Assembly: GCA_017624235.1 (NCBI GenBank)
Contig: JAGANL010000006.1
Coordinates: 173,524 to 237,523, forward strand
Reading direction: 5' to 3'
DNA length: 64,000 bases
Source of the DNA: Lachnospiraceae bacterium
GTDB lineage: Bacteria; Bacillota; Clostridia; Lachnospirales; Lachnospiraceae
The notes under the pieces were generated by a model. The model did not search any database, was not told where the DNA came from, and worked only from the letters and a program-made list of their open reading frames with translations. Positions 15,688 to 25,255 of this stretch are shown here, piece by piece (position 1 is the stretch's first letter; every line of letters begins with the position of its first letter). The position numbers were made by a program, and so were the translations under genes.

Positions 15688-17695
15688 ATGAAAAAAAGAA
15701 CATCTATCACTACACAACTCATGCTGCGCATCATTCCGTTGGTTGTAATCCTGATGATTATTGTCGTTGGTTCCACAATGCTTCTGACAAATGTATCTGT
15801 TCGGGAGATGGCAAAATCTGAGTTAAAGAAGGATGCCTATGGAAATGAGAAGGTTCTGACTCGCTTTATTTCAGATGCGCTAAGCAATTTGGAGCCGGTA
15901 AAGGATACACTGGAAACAGTTGATTTTGTCGATGATAAGGCACGTCTTTCCTATATGGAGACAACGGTAGGGCTGAATGAGAGCATTCCTAACGGTGTTT
16001 ATATGGGGGATGATCAGGGTCATTATCTGGATGCCTCCTTGTGGGAGCCTGGGGCTGATTATGTAGTCACAGAGCGTGATTGGTATCAGGAGGGTATGAA
16101 GCATGATGATTTTACTCTTGGTGTACCTTATCAGGATGCCGATACAGGACAGCTGATTGTAAGTATTTCATCAAAGGCTAATATCAAGGGATGGGGGGAA
16201 TACCGTTTTAGTAGGAGATATGTTTCTGGATCAGATCTCGGAGTTTATCTCTGAGCTTACCGTTATGGATGCAGGTTACTCCTTTGTCTTTGATTCGGAT
16301 AATGATATGATAATTGCACATAAGGATACTCAGTATAATGGAATGGCTTTATCTGTTGCAGCAGAACAGGAAAGCGTTATCAGTCATCTTCAGAAGCAGA
16401 TTACAGAATCGGGAAATCTGGATGAGGTTCTAACGGCTTCTACAGATAATGGAACCTATATGGTTGTGGCTGAGCCGGTAGAGAACACTAGCTGGTATCT
16501 GGTATCGTGCGTATCGGAAGACATTGTCTTAAATAAATTATATGATTTGCTTTATAAAATCAGTTTGATTGCAATTGCTTTGACAGCAATTGTTATGATT
16601 ATTGTTGCATTTTCCATCCGCCGGAAAACCAGACCGATTAAGAAGCTTACTGGTGTAATTGAGGGAATCACCTCCGGTGATTTTACGGTAGATGTTACTC
16701 CGACAGGAAATGATGAGATTACCACAATGTCTGAAAAGCTTAAGATATTTATTGACAGCATGCGTGGAACCATATGCCAGTTGACAGAGATTTCTTCGCA
16801 TCTGGGTGGACAGTCCGCTAACAGTGCCGAAGTTTCCAAAGTGCTGAGCGAGGCTGCGGCTGTACAGTCTGAGTCCATGGGACAGATGAAGGCAACAGTA
16901 GATGATCTGGCACACTCTATTGAAAGTATCGCAGAAAATGCAACTTCACTGGCAGAGGCTGTAAGTGTTGTATTTGCTAATGGAACTGAAGCAGAAGAAA
17001 AGGTAACGGAAACAGTAGCTGCAGCTGAAAGGGGAAAATGTGATATTGAAAAGGTAGCGGCAAATATGGACAAGATTAATGGAAATATTGAGTCTCTATC
17101 AAAGAGTGTCCGTGAGGTTGGTGAGTCTACAGCAGAGATTAATAATATTACAGGAATGATCGGTGATATTGCAGGGCAGACAAATCTATTAGCATTAAAT
17201 GCCAGTATTGAGGCAGCCCGGGCCGGAGAAGCAGGCAGAGGCTTTGCTGTTGTTGCAGATGAGATTGGTACCCTTGCTAATATGTGTGCAGATGCCGTAA
17301 AGAAAATTGCGTATTTGATTGAAAAGATTAACCGGCAGGTAGGCAGTACGATTGACCAGACCAGTCAGAGTGTAGATAGCATAAAGGAGAGTAAGGAACT
17401 GGTTGATGTTTCCTATGAGACCTTTATGGAAATCTATAATAAGGTTATTACAACCAATGAAAATATCAAAAAGGTTACTTCCAAGATTCGTGAAGTTGAA
17501 GATGTTGCGAGTTCCATGGCGGCAATTACCGAGGAGCAGTCGGCCAGTACAGAAGAGATTCTGGCAACCTCTGAGAATCTGTATGAGCAGTCACAGAATA
17601 TTGCTGATAATAGTCATGAAGTTGAAAGCATGGCTGGAAATCTGGAAACAACAGCGGCAGATATCCGTAACCGAATGAATGAATTTGAAGCATAA
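15688..17695 (+). pseudogene. Methyl-accepting chemotaxis protein split by a +1 frameshift
   Basis: The two halves (15688-16254 and the frame entering near 16199) join into one chemoreceptor of about 668 residues: N-terminal membrane span, extracellular dCache sensor, second span (about residue 290-310), HAMP domain and signalling domain with the hairpin-tip motif [19 protein letters not shown]. The break lies in a run of six Gs at 16193-16198; with five Gs the frame continues as [13 protein letters not shown], a normal Cache sequence. It may be a true mutation, a reversible homopolymer switch or a sequencing error. No chemotaxis genes are nearby. Confidence 0.85.
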
Positions 17696-17741
17696 GGATA
17701 GTAAGCTTATAAAGCATAGATGATAAAATAAAAATTCCGGG

Positions 17742-17771
17742 TTGACAAATCCCCCTGTTTGCGCGTATAGT
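17742..17771 (+). promoter_or_regulatory. Promoter of the Trp T-box transcript
   Basis: TTGACA (17742-17747), an 18-base spacer and TATAGT (17766-17771). A T-box leader begins immediately downstream. Confidence 0.8.
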
Positions 17772-17789
17772 AATAGCAGATTTCATAAA

Positions 17790-18049
17790 ACAAACCGATG
17801 AGAAAGAGAAGTAACCGATTGGAACTTTCACAGAGAGCTGTTGGCGGTGGAAATGCAGCAAAGGGAAGAATGGCGAATGGACTTTCGAGGACAACCTGAA
17901 AGAAAAGTAGGCGTTGGCGGGAAACCGGATCCGTTATCAAACCGGCATGTATGATGGTACATGAAAGAGTGGACATTACGTCAATTTGAGTGGCACCGCG
18001 ATAATAAGATTTATTACCGTCTCAAGCATAGACTTGAGGCGGTTTTTTT
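17790..18049 (+). ncRNA. T-box riboswitch, Trp-type specifier
   Basis: The leader has the stem I landmarks GAGAAGTAA (S-turn) and AGAGAGCTG (distal bulge), a likely specifier TGG at 17878-17880 in GCGAATGGAC, and the T-box GAGTGGCACCGCG (17988-18000). TGGC in the T-box pairs with tRNA ending GCCA, so the discriminator base is G, as in tRNA-Trp. The terminator follows: 18017-18026 with 18033-18042 (10 bp), then seven Ts. Uncharged tRNA-Trp would stabilise the antiterminator and turn on the transporter genes. Specifier placement was by eye. Confidence 0.88.
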
Positions 18050-18081
18050 AGCTGCAAAGGGCAGCAGAAAAGGAGGATATT

Positions 18082-19161
18082 ATGAAGAAAAAGGTATTAG
18101 CAATGTTACTGGCAATGACCATGGTTGCAGGAATGACAGCCTGCGGAAGTACGGCACAGACCGAACCGGAGACGACACAGACAGAGAGCAGCGTACAGAC
18201 GGAGAACGCTTCTGAAGCGGCAGTGGATGCCGGGGCAGCAGGGGGAAGCTACACAATCGGCATTTCTCAGTTCGCAGAGCATGGTTCTCTGGATAACTGT
18301 AGAGAGGGCTTTTTGGCAGGACTGGCAGAAAACGGCATTGTAGAGGGCGAGAATCTGACGGTTTTAAGCGATAATGCACAGGCTGATATGGGTACAGCCA
18401 GTACGATTGCGGATAACTATGTGGCTCAGAAGGTCGATTTGATTTGTGCCATTGCAACACCGAGTGCCATGAGCGCTTATAATTCCTGTATGAAGACGGA
18501 CATTCCGGTTATTTATACAGCAGTATCCGATCCGGTGGCAGCAGGACTGGCTAAGGAGGATGGCAGCAGCGTAGGAAATGCAACGGGTACATCCGATGCC
18601 CTTCCGGTTACCAATCAGCTGGAAATGATTCGTAAGATTATGCCGGAGGCTAAGACCATCGGTATCTTATATACGACCAGCGAGACCAATTCGGAAAGTA
18701 CGATTGCGGAATATAAGAAATATGCAGCCGATTATGGCTTTGAAATTGTAGACAGCGGCATCAATACCATTGCAGATGTTCCGATGGCAGCAGCCGATCT
18801 GGCCTCAAAAGTAGACTGCATGACGAACCTGACGGATAATACGGTCGTATCGGCATTGCAGACCGTACTGGATGCTGCTACTAAGGAAGGCATTCCGGTA
18901 TTCGGCTCCGAAGTAGAGCAGGTAAAAAGCGGCTGTGTAGCATCCATGGGACTGGAATATTTTGAGCTTGGCAAGCAGACCGGTGCTATGGCAGCTAAGG
19001 TGTTAAAGGGTGAGGCTGCTGCATCCGATCTGAAATACGAGGTGATTTCAGAGGCAAGCCTGTATGTGAATACGGCAGCAGCCGACAAGATTGGACTGAA
19101 GCTGGAGGAAGACTTTGTAAACAGTGCAGCAGAGAAGTTTGATGAAATTGTAGTAGAGTAA
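18082..19161 (+). CDS. trpX: ABC transporter substrate-binding lipoprotein (TrpX-like)
   Basis: A 359-residue lipoprotein with signal peptide and lipobox VAGMTACG (Cys21), an acidic/Thr-rich linker, then an ABC_sub_bind (PF04392) periplasmic-binding fold from about residue 54. This family serves the TrpXYZ transporters that T-box leaders control in many Firmicutes. The Trp-type T-box directly upstream supports tryptophan, or a Trp precursor, as ligand. RBS AAAAGGAGG. The permease and ATPase follow at once. Confidence 0.85.
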   Translation: MKKKVLAMLLAMTMVAGMTACGSTAQTEPETTQTESSVQTENASEAAVDAGAAGGSYTIGISQFAEHGSLDNCREGFLAGLAENGIVEGENLTVLSDNAQADMGTASTIADNYVAQKVDLICAIATPSAMSAYNSCMKTDIPVIYTAVSDPVAAGLAKEDGSSVGNATGTSDALPVTNQLEMIRKIMPEAKTIGILYTTSETNSESTIAEYKKYAADYGFEIVDSGINTIADVPMAAADLASKVDCMTNLTDNTVVSALQTVLDAATKEGIPVFGSEVEQVKSGCVASMGLEYFELGKQTGAMAAKVLKGEAAASDLKYEVISEASLYVNTAAADKIGLKLEEDFVNSAAEKFDEIVVE

Positions 19162-19208
19162 CGTACGTAGCAAACAGAGGAAAAGTACAGGAAGGCAGGA
19201 AAACAGCA

Positions 19209-20093
19209 GTGGCATTGATATTGAGTGTATTGGAACAGGGAATGATATACGCCATAATGGCATTGGGCGTTTATATTACTTATAAGATTTTGGATTTCCC
19301 CGATTTGACCGTGGATGGCAGTTTCCCGATGGGGGCAGCGGTAGCCTGCATCTTGATTTCCAAAGGAATAAACCCATATCTGACACTGCCTGTTTCCTTT
19401 CTGGCAGGAGCTGTTGTGGGAATGATTACGGGTCTGATTCATGTAAAGCTGAAGGTACGTGATCTGCTTTCCGGCATCATTATGATGACGGCGCTCTATA
19501 CGGTAAATCTGCGGATTGCAGGAAGGGCAAACCTGCCGATTTATAATGAAGAAAACATTTTTGACAACCGTCTGGTCAATGCTGTTTTTCCGGCGGCGCT
19601 TCAGAATTACAAGACGGTAATTATTATATTCTTTATCATGATTATTACCAAATATATTCTGGACTGGTACATGAACAGCCAGTCGGGCTTTATGCTCCGG
19701 GCTGTCGGAGATAATGAAACCATTGTGACCTCGCTTGGTGTGGATAAAGGAACGGTCAAGATTATCGGCCTTTCCATTGCAAATGGACTGGTTTGCCTGA
19801 GTGGCTGCATTTTTGCCAATCAGCAGCGCTTCTTTGATATTTCCAGCGGTACCGGAACGGTGGTCATCGGTCTGGCCAGTGTCATTATCGGTACAAGCGT
19901 TTTTAAAAAGGTGACCTTTTTACGGGTGACAAGCAGTGTGATTATCGGCTCCCTGCTGTACAAGGCCTGCGTGGCAGTGGCCATCCGGGTGATACCGGCA
20001 TCCAGTGACCTGAAGCTTGTGACAGCCGTCCTGTTTTTGGTCATTTTGGTTATCGGAGCGGACAGAAGGAAGAAGGTGAAGAAAAATGCTTGA
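19209..20093 (+). CDS. trpY: ABC transporter permease (TrpY-like)
   Basis: A 294-residue inner-membrane permease of the branched-chain/ribose-like permease group, with about eight spans. The motif FPDLTVDGSFPMGAA near residue 30 is typical of permeases that pair with ABC_sub_bind proteins. The start is probably GTG 19209 with a modest RBS (AGGAAAA). The 3' end overlaps the ATPase gene by 8 bases, indicating coupling. Tryptophan uptake is inferred from the T-box. Confidence 0.85.
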   Translation: MALILSVLEQGMIYAIMALGVYITYKILDFPDLTVDGSFPMGAAVACILISKGINPYLTLPVSFLAGAVVGMITGLIHVKLKVRDLLSGIIMMTALYTVNLRIAGRANLPIYNEENIFDNRLVNAVFPAALQNYKTVIIIFFIMIITKYILDWYMNSQSGFMLRAVGDNETIVTSLGVDKGTVKIIGLSIANGLVCLSGCIFANQQRFFDISSGTGTVVIGLASVIIGTSVFKKVTFLRVTSSVIIGSLLYKACVAVAIRVIPASSDLKLVTAVLFLVILVIGADRRKKVKKNA

Positions 20094-20859
20094 ACTGAAA
20101 CACATTGATAAGAATTATAACCCGGGTTCGGTCAACGAGCTATGCCTTTTTCAAGATTTTAATCTGATCGTAGAGGACAGGCAGTTTGTATCGGTGGTGG
20201 GAAGCAACGGCTCTGGCAAGACGTCCATGCTGAATCTGATCTGCGGAAGCATTGATGCGGACAGAGGACAGATTCTCGTCAATGGAGAGGATATCACGGG
20301 CAAGAAGGATTATCTGCGGCAGCGTAAGATTGGACGTGTCTATCAGGACCCGGCCAGGGGAACCTGCCCGAATATGACGATTCTGGAAAATATGTCGATT
20401 GCAGATAATAAGGGCAAGGTGTTTGGTTTGGGGCGCGGTGTCAAAAAGCATCGGATGGAGGAATACCGGGAGATGTTAAGACCGTTAGGACTTGGACTGG
20501 AAGACAAGCTGCATACCAGGGTCGGTTCTCTTTCCGGTGGACAGAGACAGGCATTGGCCCTTTTGATGTCTACGATGACCCCGATCGAATTTTTGATTCT
20601 GGATGAGCATACGGCGGCACTGGATCCGAAAACAGCGGAAATCATCATGGAGCTGACAGACAAAATCGTGCGGGAGAAGCAAGTGACAACCATTATGGTT
20701 ACTCATAATCTGCGATATGCTGTGGAATACGGAAACCGTCTGATTATGATGCACGAAGGAAAAGCCATTCTGGATAAATGCGGAGAAGATAAAAAGGCCG
20801 TAAGGACCGAAGAAATTATGAAAATTTTTAATGAGATCAGTGTGGAGTGTGGTAACTGA
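20086..20859 (+). CDS. trpZ: ABC transporter ATP-binding protein (TrpZ-like)
   Basis: A 257-residue ABC ATPase with Walker A GSNGSGKTS (about residue 40), signature LSGGQRQAL, Walker B FLILDEHTAALD and the H-loop His in MVTHNLRYAVEYG. It powers the permease encoded just upstream, with which it overlaps. The DEHTAALD form is common in this transporter group. Confidence 0.88.
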   Translation: MLELKHIDKNYNPGSVNELCLFQDFNLIVEDRQFVSVVGSNGSGKTSMLNLICGSIDADRGQILVNGEDITGKKDYLRQRKIGRVYQDPARGTCPNMTILENMSIADNKGKVFGLGRGVKKHRMEEYREMLRPLGLGLEDKLHTRVGSLSGGQRQALALLMSTMTPIEFLILDEHTAALDPKTAEIIMELTDKIVREKQVTTIMVTHNLRYAVEYGNRLIMMHEGKAILDKCGEDKKAVRTEEIMKIFNEISVECGN

Positions 20860-20874
20860 CCGGACTGATGAGAG

Positions 20875-20910
20875 ACACCTCTGGTTCTATTGTGAATCAG
20901 GGGTGTTTTG
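20875..20910 (+). terminator. Terminator of the trpXYZ operon
   Basis: A 13-bp stem, ACACCTCTGGTTC (20875-20887) with GAATCAGGGGTGT (20894-20906), a 6-base loop and TTTT. Confidence 0.85.
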
Positions 20911-21292
20911 CTGTGTAGGAGGAGAATAGGTAATTGCGAGACAAGTGCGCAATTGATGGAAGATGTGGATCGCATTCTGCGACGCAGGATTCTTAAGATG
21001 AAAAGTGGGTGATTTTAAATTTAGGCATAGCGAAAGAACTTCCTGAATGAAACTATCAGAAATGATAACCGTAACAAGTTGTGTAATGCCAACAAGCATG
21101 AACAATGCCAAGCTCATTTGTAATAATACCAAACTTGTAGGCGTAACAGAAATGCCCATTAATGTACATTTGCTGGATAGCCTGATTAGAAGCAGCATGG
21201 GAAGGCATGGTCGGATATTGAAAAATTCAAACCGGTGAGTAAAATAGACAAAAAACAAGCAATAAAAGTGTGAAATATGTACAAAATATGGA
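20911..21292. other. Intergenic stretch without a supported gene
   Basis: About 380 bases between the trpXYZ terminator and the next promoter. Open frames of 63 residues (plus strand, 21047-21238) and 123 residues (minus strand) exist, but neither has a convincing RBS or recognisable family. TTGCG/CGCAA near 20933-20951 can form a short hairpin. It may be decayed coding sequence. Confidence 0.5.
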
Positions 21293-21320
21293 TTGCAGTT
21301 ATGAGTTGTGGTGCTATAAT
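21293..21320 (+). promoter_or_regulatory. Promoter of the second T-box transcript
   Basis: TTGCAG (21293-21298), a 16-base spacer and a perfect TATAAT (21315-21320). Confidence 0.75.
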
Positions 21321-21329
21321 ATAGCTAAA

Positions 21330-21653
21330 TAGAAAATGGAGCGATGAAAAAAGCTCCGTAGAATGCGATGAAAGGGATACATCGCAGGAAGATACTGGAA
21401 TACAGAGAGTCGTTGTCTGGTGAAAAACGACAGAAAGCCTTCCTGAGATATCACCCGGGAGCATCCGACTGAAAATGATAGCATTTGTGTAAAGTGATGC
21501 AAGGTGTGAGTAAGTTAGGACGTTTTCTCCACGTTACAGGAGAGGCTGTTTCAAATGACAGTACAAAGGGCCGTACATTGATTACGGTAGGCAAAGTGGT
21601 ACAACGGAAAATTCCGCCTTTGCAGTTCAGCATGGACTGCAAGGGCGTTTTTT
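21330..21653 (+). ncRNA. T-box riboswitch with probable Ile (AUC) specifier
   Basis: Stem I helix CAGGAAG pairs with CTTCCTG (3' strand 21439-21445) around a distal arm containing ACAGAGAGTC. Immediately 3' is GATATCACC, placing ATC at the specifier position (21450-21452), the same GA-N-codon-AC layout as in the Trp T-box of this window. The T-box is AAAGTGGTACAACGG (21593-21607); TGGT demands a tRNA ending ACCA, as tRNA-Ile does. The terminator is a 14-bp stem (21615-21628 with 21634-21647) and six Ts. A Tyr TAU reading is possible but less well placed. Confidence 0.82.
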
Positions 21654-21726
21654 ATAGATACAAATGAATAGAGGAAGGCTTTTGATAGAGTCTGAGCCTC
21701 CCAAGAAGGGAAAGAGGTAATGAAAA

Positions 21727-23415
21727 GTGAATGGAATCTTAATGATGGTAATCGCTATTGTGGTACTGGGAGGTGCATATCTTCTGTATGGTATGTATCT
21801 TCAGAAAAAATGGGGAATAGATCCCAACGCAAAGACTCCGGCTTATGAGATGGAAGATGGTGTAGATTATGTACCGGCGGATACTAACGTGGTATTTGGA
21901 CATCAGTTTGCATCCATTGCCGGTGCAGGACCGATTAATGGGCCCATCCAGGCTGCTATTTTTGGATGGCTGCCGGTATTGCTCTGGATATTGATTGGTG
22001 GTGTGTTCTTTGGAGCTGTACAGGATTTTGCCGCAATGTATGCTTCGGTGAAAAACAAAGGACGTACCATAGGATATATTATTGAAGAATATATTGGAAA
22101 GCTTGGTAAGAAGCTTTTTCTGTTGTTCTGCTGGCTGTTCTGTATTTTGGTTGTTGCAGCATTTGCAGATGTAGTAGCCGGTACATTCAACGGATTTGCA
22201 GAGGACGAATCCGGAGTGGTCTCTCAAATATCTGCGAATGGAGCAGTTGCAACAACCTCCATGTTGTTTATTTTAGAAGCAGTTGCATTGGGAATAATAT
22301 TAAAGTATGCAAAACTGAATAAATGGGTTAATACCATAATTGCAATTGTAATGCTTGTAGCAGCCGTAGCACTTGGCCTACAGTTTCCAATCTATCTGAG
22401 TCGTGGGACATGGCATTTGATTATTTTTGCCTATATTCTTGTAGCATGTGTAGTACCGGTGTGGGCATTGCTGCAGCCCAGAGATTATTTGAATAGTTAT
22501 CTTTTGATTTTTATGATTGCAGGAGCTGTGATTGGAGTATTTGTTGCCAATCCTTCTTGTAATCTGAAAGCATTCACAGGATTTAAGGTAGATGGACAGT
22601 ATTTGTTTCCGATTTTATTTGTTACGATTGCCTGTGGTGCAGTATCAGGTTTCCATTCCCTGGTGTCTTCTGGTACAGCTTCCAAACAGATTAAAAATGA
22701 AAAAAATATGCTGCCGGTATCCTTTGGCGCAATGTTGATGGAAAGTATGCTTGCTGTAATTGCACTGATTACGGTTGCTTCATTCGCACAGGGTGAAGCT
22801 GCGGCGCAGGGTCTGACTACACAGCCGCAGATTTTTGCCGGAGCAATTGCCAACTTTCTGTCAGTTCTGGGGCTTCCGCATTCCCTGGTATTTACCCTGA
22901 TTAACCTGGCGGTATCAGCATTTGCATTGACTTCCCTGGATTCTGTTGCCAGAGTGGGTCGATTGTCTTTCCAGGAATTTTTTATAGAGGACAATGTGGA
23001 TGAAAAGCATATGAGCCCATTTATAAAAGTTGTTACTAATAAATATTTTGCAACTATTTTAACTCTTGTTTTGGCATATTTATTGACAAAAGTCGGCTAT
23101 GCAGAGATTTGGCCGCTGTTCGGCTCGGCGAATCAATTACTGTCTGTATTGGCATTGGTTGCTTGTGCAGTATTTTTGAAAAAAACAAAAAGACAAGGTG
23201 CAATGCTTTGGCTTCCGATGCTATTCATGATGGCAGTTACTTTTACGGCTCTGGGGATGACAATTGTAAAATTATCAAAGGCATTTGTAGCAACCGGGCT
23301 GAGTCTGGGGAATACACTACAGCTGATCTTTGCAGTACTGCTTTTGATTCTGGGTGTGCTCGTAGCGGTGCAGGGAATTAAAAAACTGATGGAAAAGTCC
23401 AACGAAACAGAATAG
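21727..23415 (+). CDS. cstA: CstA-family (carbon starvation/pyruvate or peptide) transporter
   Basis: A 562-residue integral membrane protein with about 15-16 spans and CstA landmarks: FGHQFASIAGAGPINGP near residue 57, then the FHSLVSSGT and LTSLDSVAR motifs. Relatives include E. coli CstA (peptide or pyruvate uptake) and BtsT (pyruvate:proton symport). The start is GTG 21727 after GAAAGAGG; an overlapping ATG at 21731 is out of frame. It lies 70 bases after a T-box terminator whose specifier reads Ile, so expression should rise when Ile-tRNA is uncharged, suggesting uptake of a branched-chain amino-acid source or precursor. Confidence 0.88.
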   Translation: MNGILMMVIAIVVLGGAYLLYGMYLQKKWGIDPNAKTPAYEMEDGVDYVPADTNVVFGHQFASIAGAGPINGPIQAAIFGWLPVLLWILIGGVFFGAVQDFAAMYASVKNKGRTIGYIIEEYIGKLGKKLFLLFCWLFCILVVAAFADVVAGTFNGFAEDESGVVSQISANGAVATTSMLFILEAVALGIILKYAKLNKWVNTIIAIVMLVAAVALGLQFPIYLSRGTWHLIIFAYILVACVVPVWALLQPRDYLNSYLLIFMIAGAVIGVFVANPSCNLKAFTGFKVDGQYLFPILFVTIACGAVSGFHSLVSSGTASKQIKNEKNMLPVSFGAMLMESMLAVIALITVASFAQGEAAAQGLTTQPQIFAGAIANFLSVLGLPHSLVFTLINLAVSAFALTSLDSVARVGRLSFQEFFIEDNVDEKHMSPFIKVVTNKYFATILTLVLAYLLTKVGYAEIWPLFGSANQLLSVLALVACAVFLKKTKRQGAMLWLPMLFMMAVTFTALGMTIVKLSKAFVATGLSLGNTLQLIFAVLLLILGVLVAVQGIKKLMEKSNETE

Positions 23416-23452
23416 GTCTGATAGGAATAAATTGACCGCGTTCTAGGCTTCC

Positions 23453-23762
23453 GTGCTAAGGAGCGTCAAGGCAATGCTGGATCAGAAATACAGTGTGGCT
23501 GTTGCTGTTTCGGGAGCACAGGCCATGGCATCTATTGGAAAGAAGAAACCGGATCTGATTCTTTTGGATTATGAGATGCCGGTCTGCGACGGACGCATGA
23601 CCATGGAAATGATACGTAAGGAGGAATATCCTTGCAGTGCTTCGGCTGAAGCCGGCAGCGTATTTTTTGAAGCCTGTCATGCAGGAAAAGCTGTTGAAGG
23701 CGATTGAGGATGTATTGGACGGAATAGAGGCATTGTCAGATCAGGATATTGAAATAAACTAG
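23453..23762 (+). pseudogene. Decayed response-regulator receiver domain
   Basis: The first frame reads VLRSVKAMLDQ and DLILLDYEMPVCDG, the helix 1 and phospho-acceptor segments of a receiver domain. The C-terminal LKPVMQEKLLKAIEDVL segment, with its conserved Lys-Pro, continues in another frame from 23667 to the TAG at 23760-23762. The N-terminal acidic pair and the middle strand-4 region are missing. The remnant therefore has an internal deletion, a frameshift and no start region. Confidence 0.75.
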
Positions 23763-23775
23763 AAGAGGATATTGA

Positions 23776-23832
23776 AACAGGCGAAAGTCCCGAAACCTGC
23801 TCAAAAGGAGCGGATTTCGGGACTTGTTTCAG
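23776..23832. terminator. Bidirectional terminator between receiver remnant and pyrI
   Basis: AAAGTCCCGAAA (near 23784-23795) pairs with TTTCGGGACTT (23815-23825). Inner GCTC/GAGC and outer GAAACA/TGTTTC pairs lengthen the stem. It sits at the 3' end of the minus-strand pyrBI genes. Confidence 0.8.
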
Positions 23833-24260
23833 AATCTGACATCACATTTTTCTTCGCAGTATTTACAGCGGTAGATTTCCTTTTGTTCGTCAGTCAACAC
23901 GAAAATATGAGGAAGCTCCTGCTCAATTGAGGTAATACATCTCGGATTGCGGCATTTGATGACATTTTTAATCTCGCGGGGAAGTACCAGTTCCTTCTTG
24001 GCCACGATTTTGCCATCCTTGATGACATTGACGGTTATGTTGTGGTCGATAAAGGCCAGTACATCCAAATCCAGCATATTGATATCGCATTCTACTTTTA
24101 AGATATCCTTTTTCCCCATCTTGTTGCTTCTGGCATTCTTGATGATGGCAACGGTACAGTCTAATTTATCCAACTGTAAGTGATGATAGATGGAAAGACT
24201 TTTTCCGGCTGCGATATGGTCGAGTACAAAACCCTCTTCAATTTTTCCAACGTTTAACAT
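23829..24260 (-). CDS. pyrI: Aspartate carbamoyltransferase regulatory chain
   Basis: A 143-residue PyrI. The N-terminal allosteric nucleotide-binding domain begins MLNVGKIEEGFVLDHI. The C-terminal zinc domain has four cysteines, in CRNPRC and CKYCEEKC. It binds the PyrB trimer and confers allosteric control in pyrimidine synthesis. Start at 24260 has a good RBS (AAAGGTGG); a longer frame to 24293 overlaps pyrB and is unlikely. pyrB lies 16 bases upstream. Confidence 0.93.
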   Translation of the reverse strand: MLNVGKIEEGFVLDHIAAGKSLSIYHHLQLDKLDCTVAIIKNARSNKMGKKDILKVECDINMLDLDVLAFIDHNITVNVIKDGKIVAKKELVLPREIKNVIKCRNPRCITSIEQELPHIFVLTDEQKEIYRCKYCEEKCDVRF

Positions 24261-24276
24261 ATATATTCCACCTTTC

Positions 24277-25191
24277 TCAGACCTGAATTTCAAGCAGTGT
24301 CAGAATCAGCGCCATGCGGACGTAAACCCCGTACTGTACCTGCTTAAAGTAAGCGGCGCGGGGGTCGTCATCAACCTCTACAGAGATTTCGTTGACTCTC
24401 GGAAGGGGGTGCAGTACTAGCATATCCTTTTTGGCAGGTTCCATTTTGGCTTTGTTCAGGATATAAAAGTCCTTTAAACGGACATAGTCCTCTTCGTTGA
24501 AGAAACGTTCCTTCTGTACACGGGTCATGTAAAGCAGATCCAGCTGCGGCATGCAGTCCTCCAGACGAATGACCTCTTCGTAGGGAATGCTTTTTTCTTT
24601 TAGCATTTCGGTGATGTAGTCCGGCACCTTCAGCTCCTCCGGGGAGATAAAAATGAATCGGATGTTATCATAGCGCACCAGAGCATTGATGAGGGAATGG
24701 ACAGTACGCCCGAATTTTAAGTCACCGCAAAGACCAATGGTAAAATTGTTCAGCCGTCCTTTCAGGGAGCGGATGGTCAGCAGATCCGTCAGAGTCTGAG
24801 TCGGGTGCTGGTGTCCGCCGTCTCCGGCATTGATGACCGGAATCGAGGATTTGGAAGCCGCTACCATGGGTGCCCCCTCCTTGGGATGACGCATGGCACA
24901 AATATCGGCATAGCAGGAAATGATACGGATCGTATCGGAAACACTTTCTCCTTTGGCTGCCGAAGAATTGGAAGCATCGGCAAAGCCGAGCACCTGTCCT
25001 CCGAGACTTAACATAGCGGATTCAAAGCTTAAACGGGTACGGGTACTGGGTTCATAAAAGCAGGTTGCCAGCTTTTTGCCCTCGCAGGCATGCGCGTATT
25101 TCGCAGGATTTTTTTCAATATCATTGGCCAGGTCGAAGAGCCTGTCCAGCTCTTCCGTTGTAAAATCTAACGGATTCATCAAATGTCTCAT
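24277..25191 (-). CDS. pyrB: Aspartate carbamoyltransferase catalytic chain
   Basis: A 304-residue transcarbamoylase. The carbamoyl-phosphate motif STRTRLSFE, the 80s-loop SAAKGES, HPTQ and C-terminal HPLPR are all present. It condenses carbamoyl phosphate and aspartate, the committed step of UMP synthesis. The start at 25191 follows AAAAGGAGAAC; the open frame to 25341 runs through the hairpin upstream and is not used. It forms a pyrBI pair, not joined to other pyr genes here. Confidence 0.95.
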   Translation of the reverse strand: MRHLMNPLDFTTEELDRLFDLANDIEKNPAKYAHACEGKKLATCFYEPSTRTRLSFESAMLSLGGQVLGFADASNSSAAKGESVSDTIRIISCYADICAMRHPKEGAPMVAASKSSIPVINAGDGGHQHPTQTLTDLLTIRSLKGRLNNFTIGLCGDLKFGRTVHSLINALVRYDNIRFIFISPEELKVPDYITEMLKEKSIPYEEVIRLEDCMPQLDLLYMTRVQKERFFNEEDYVRLKDFYILNKAKMEPAKKDMLVLHPLPRVNEISVEVDDDPRAAYFKQVQYGVYVRMALILTLLEIQV

Positions 25192-25216
25192 AATCTGTTC
25201 TCCTTTTTTAGACCAA

Positions 25217-25252
25217 ACAAAATCGAAGAGAAGTGCTTCCCTTCGATTTTGT
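25217..25252. terminator. Hairpin between nitroreductase and pyrB
   Basis: ACAAAATCGAAG (25217-25228) pairs with CTTCGATTTTGT (25241-25252), 12 bp. The T-run on the minus strand is interrupted. It probably ends the nitroreductase transcript or reduces read-through into pyrB. Confidence 0.6.
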
Positions 25253-25255
25253 GTT

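Noticed and set aside
21047-21238. Open frame of 63 codons on the plus strand
   Set aside because: No start signal or recognisable domain; probably chance or very old decay.
20887-21258. Open frame of 123 codons on the minus strand
   Set aside because: No RBS, no family likeness; overlaps the trpXYZ terminator.
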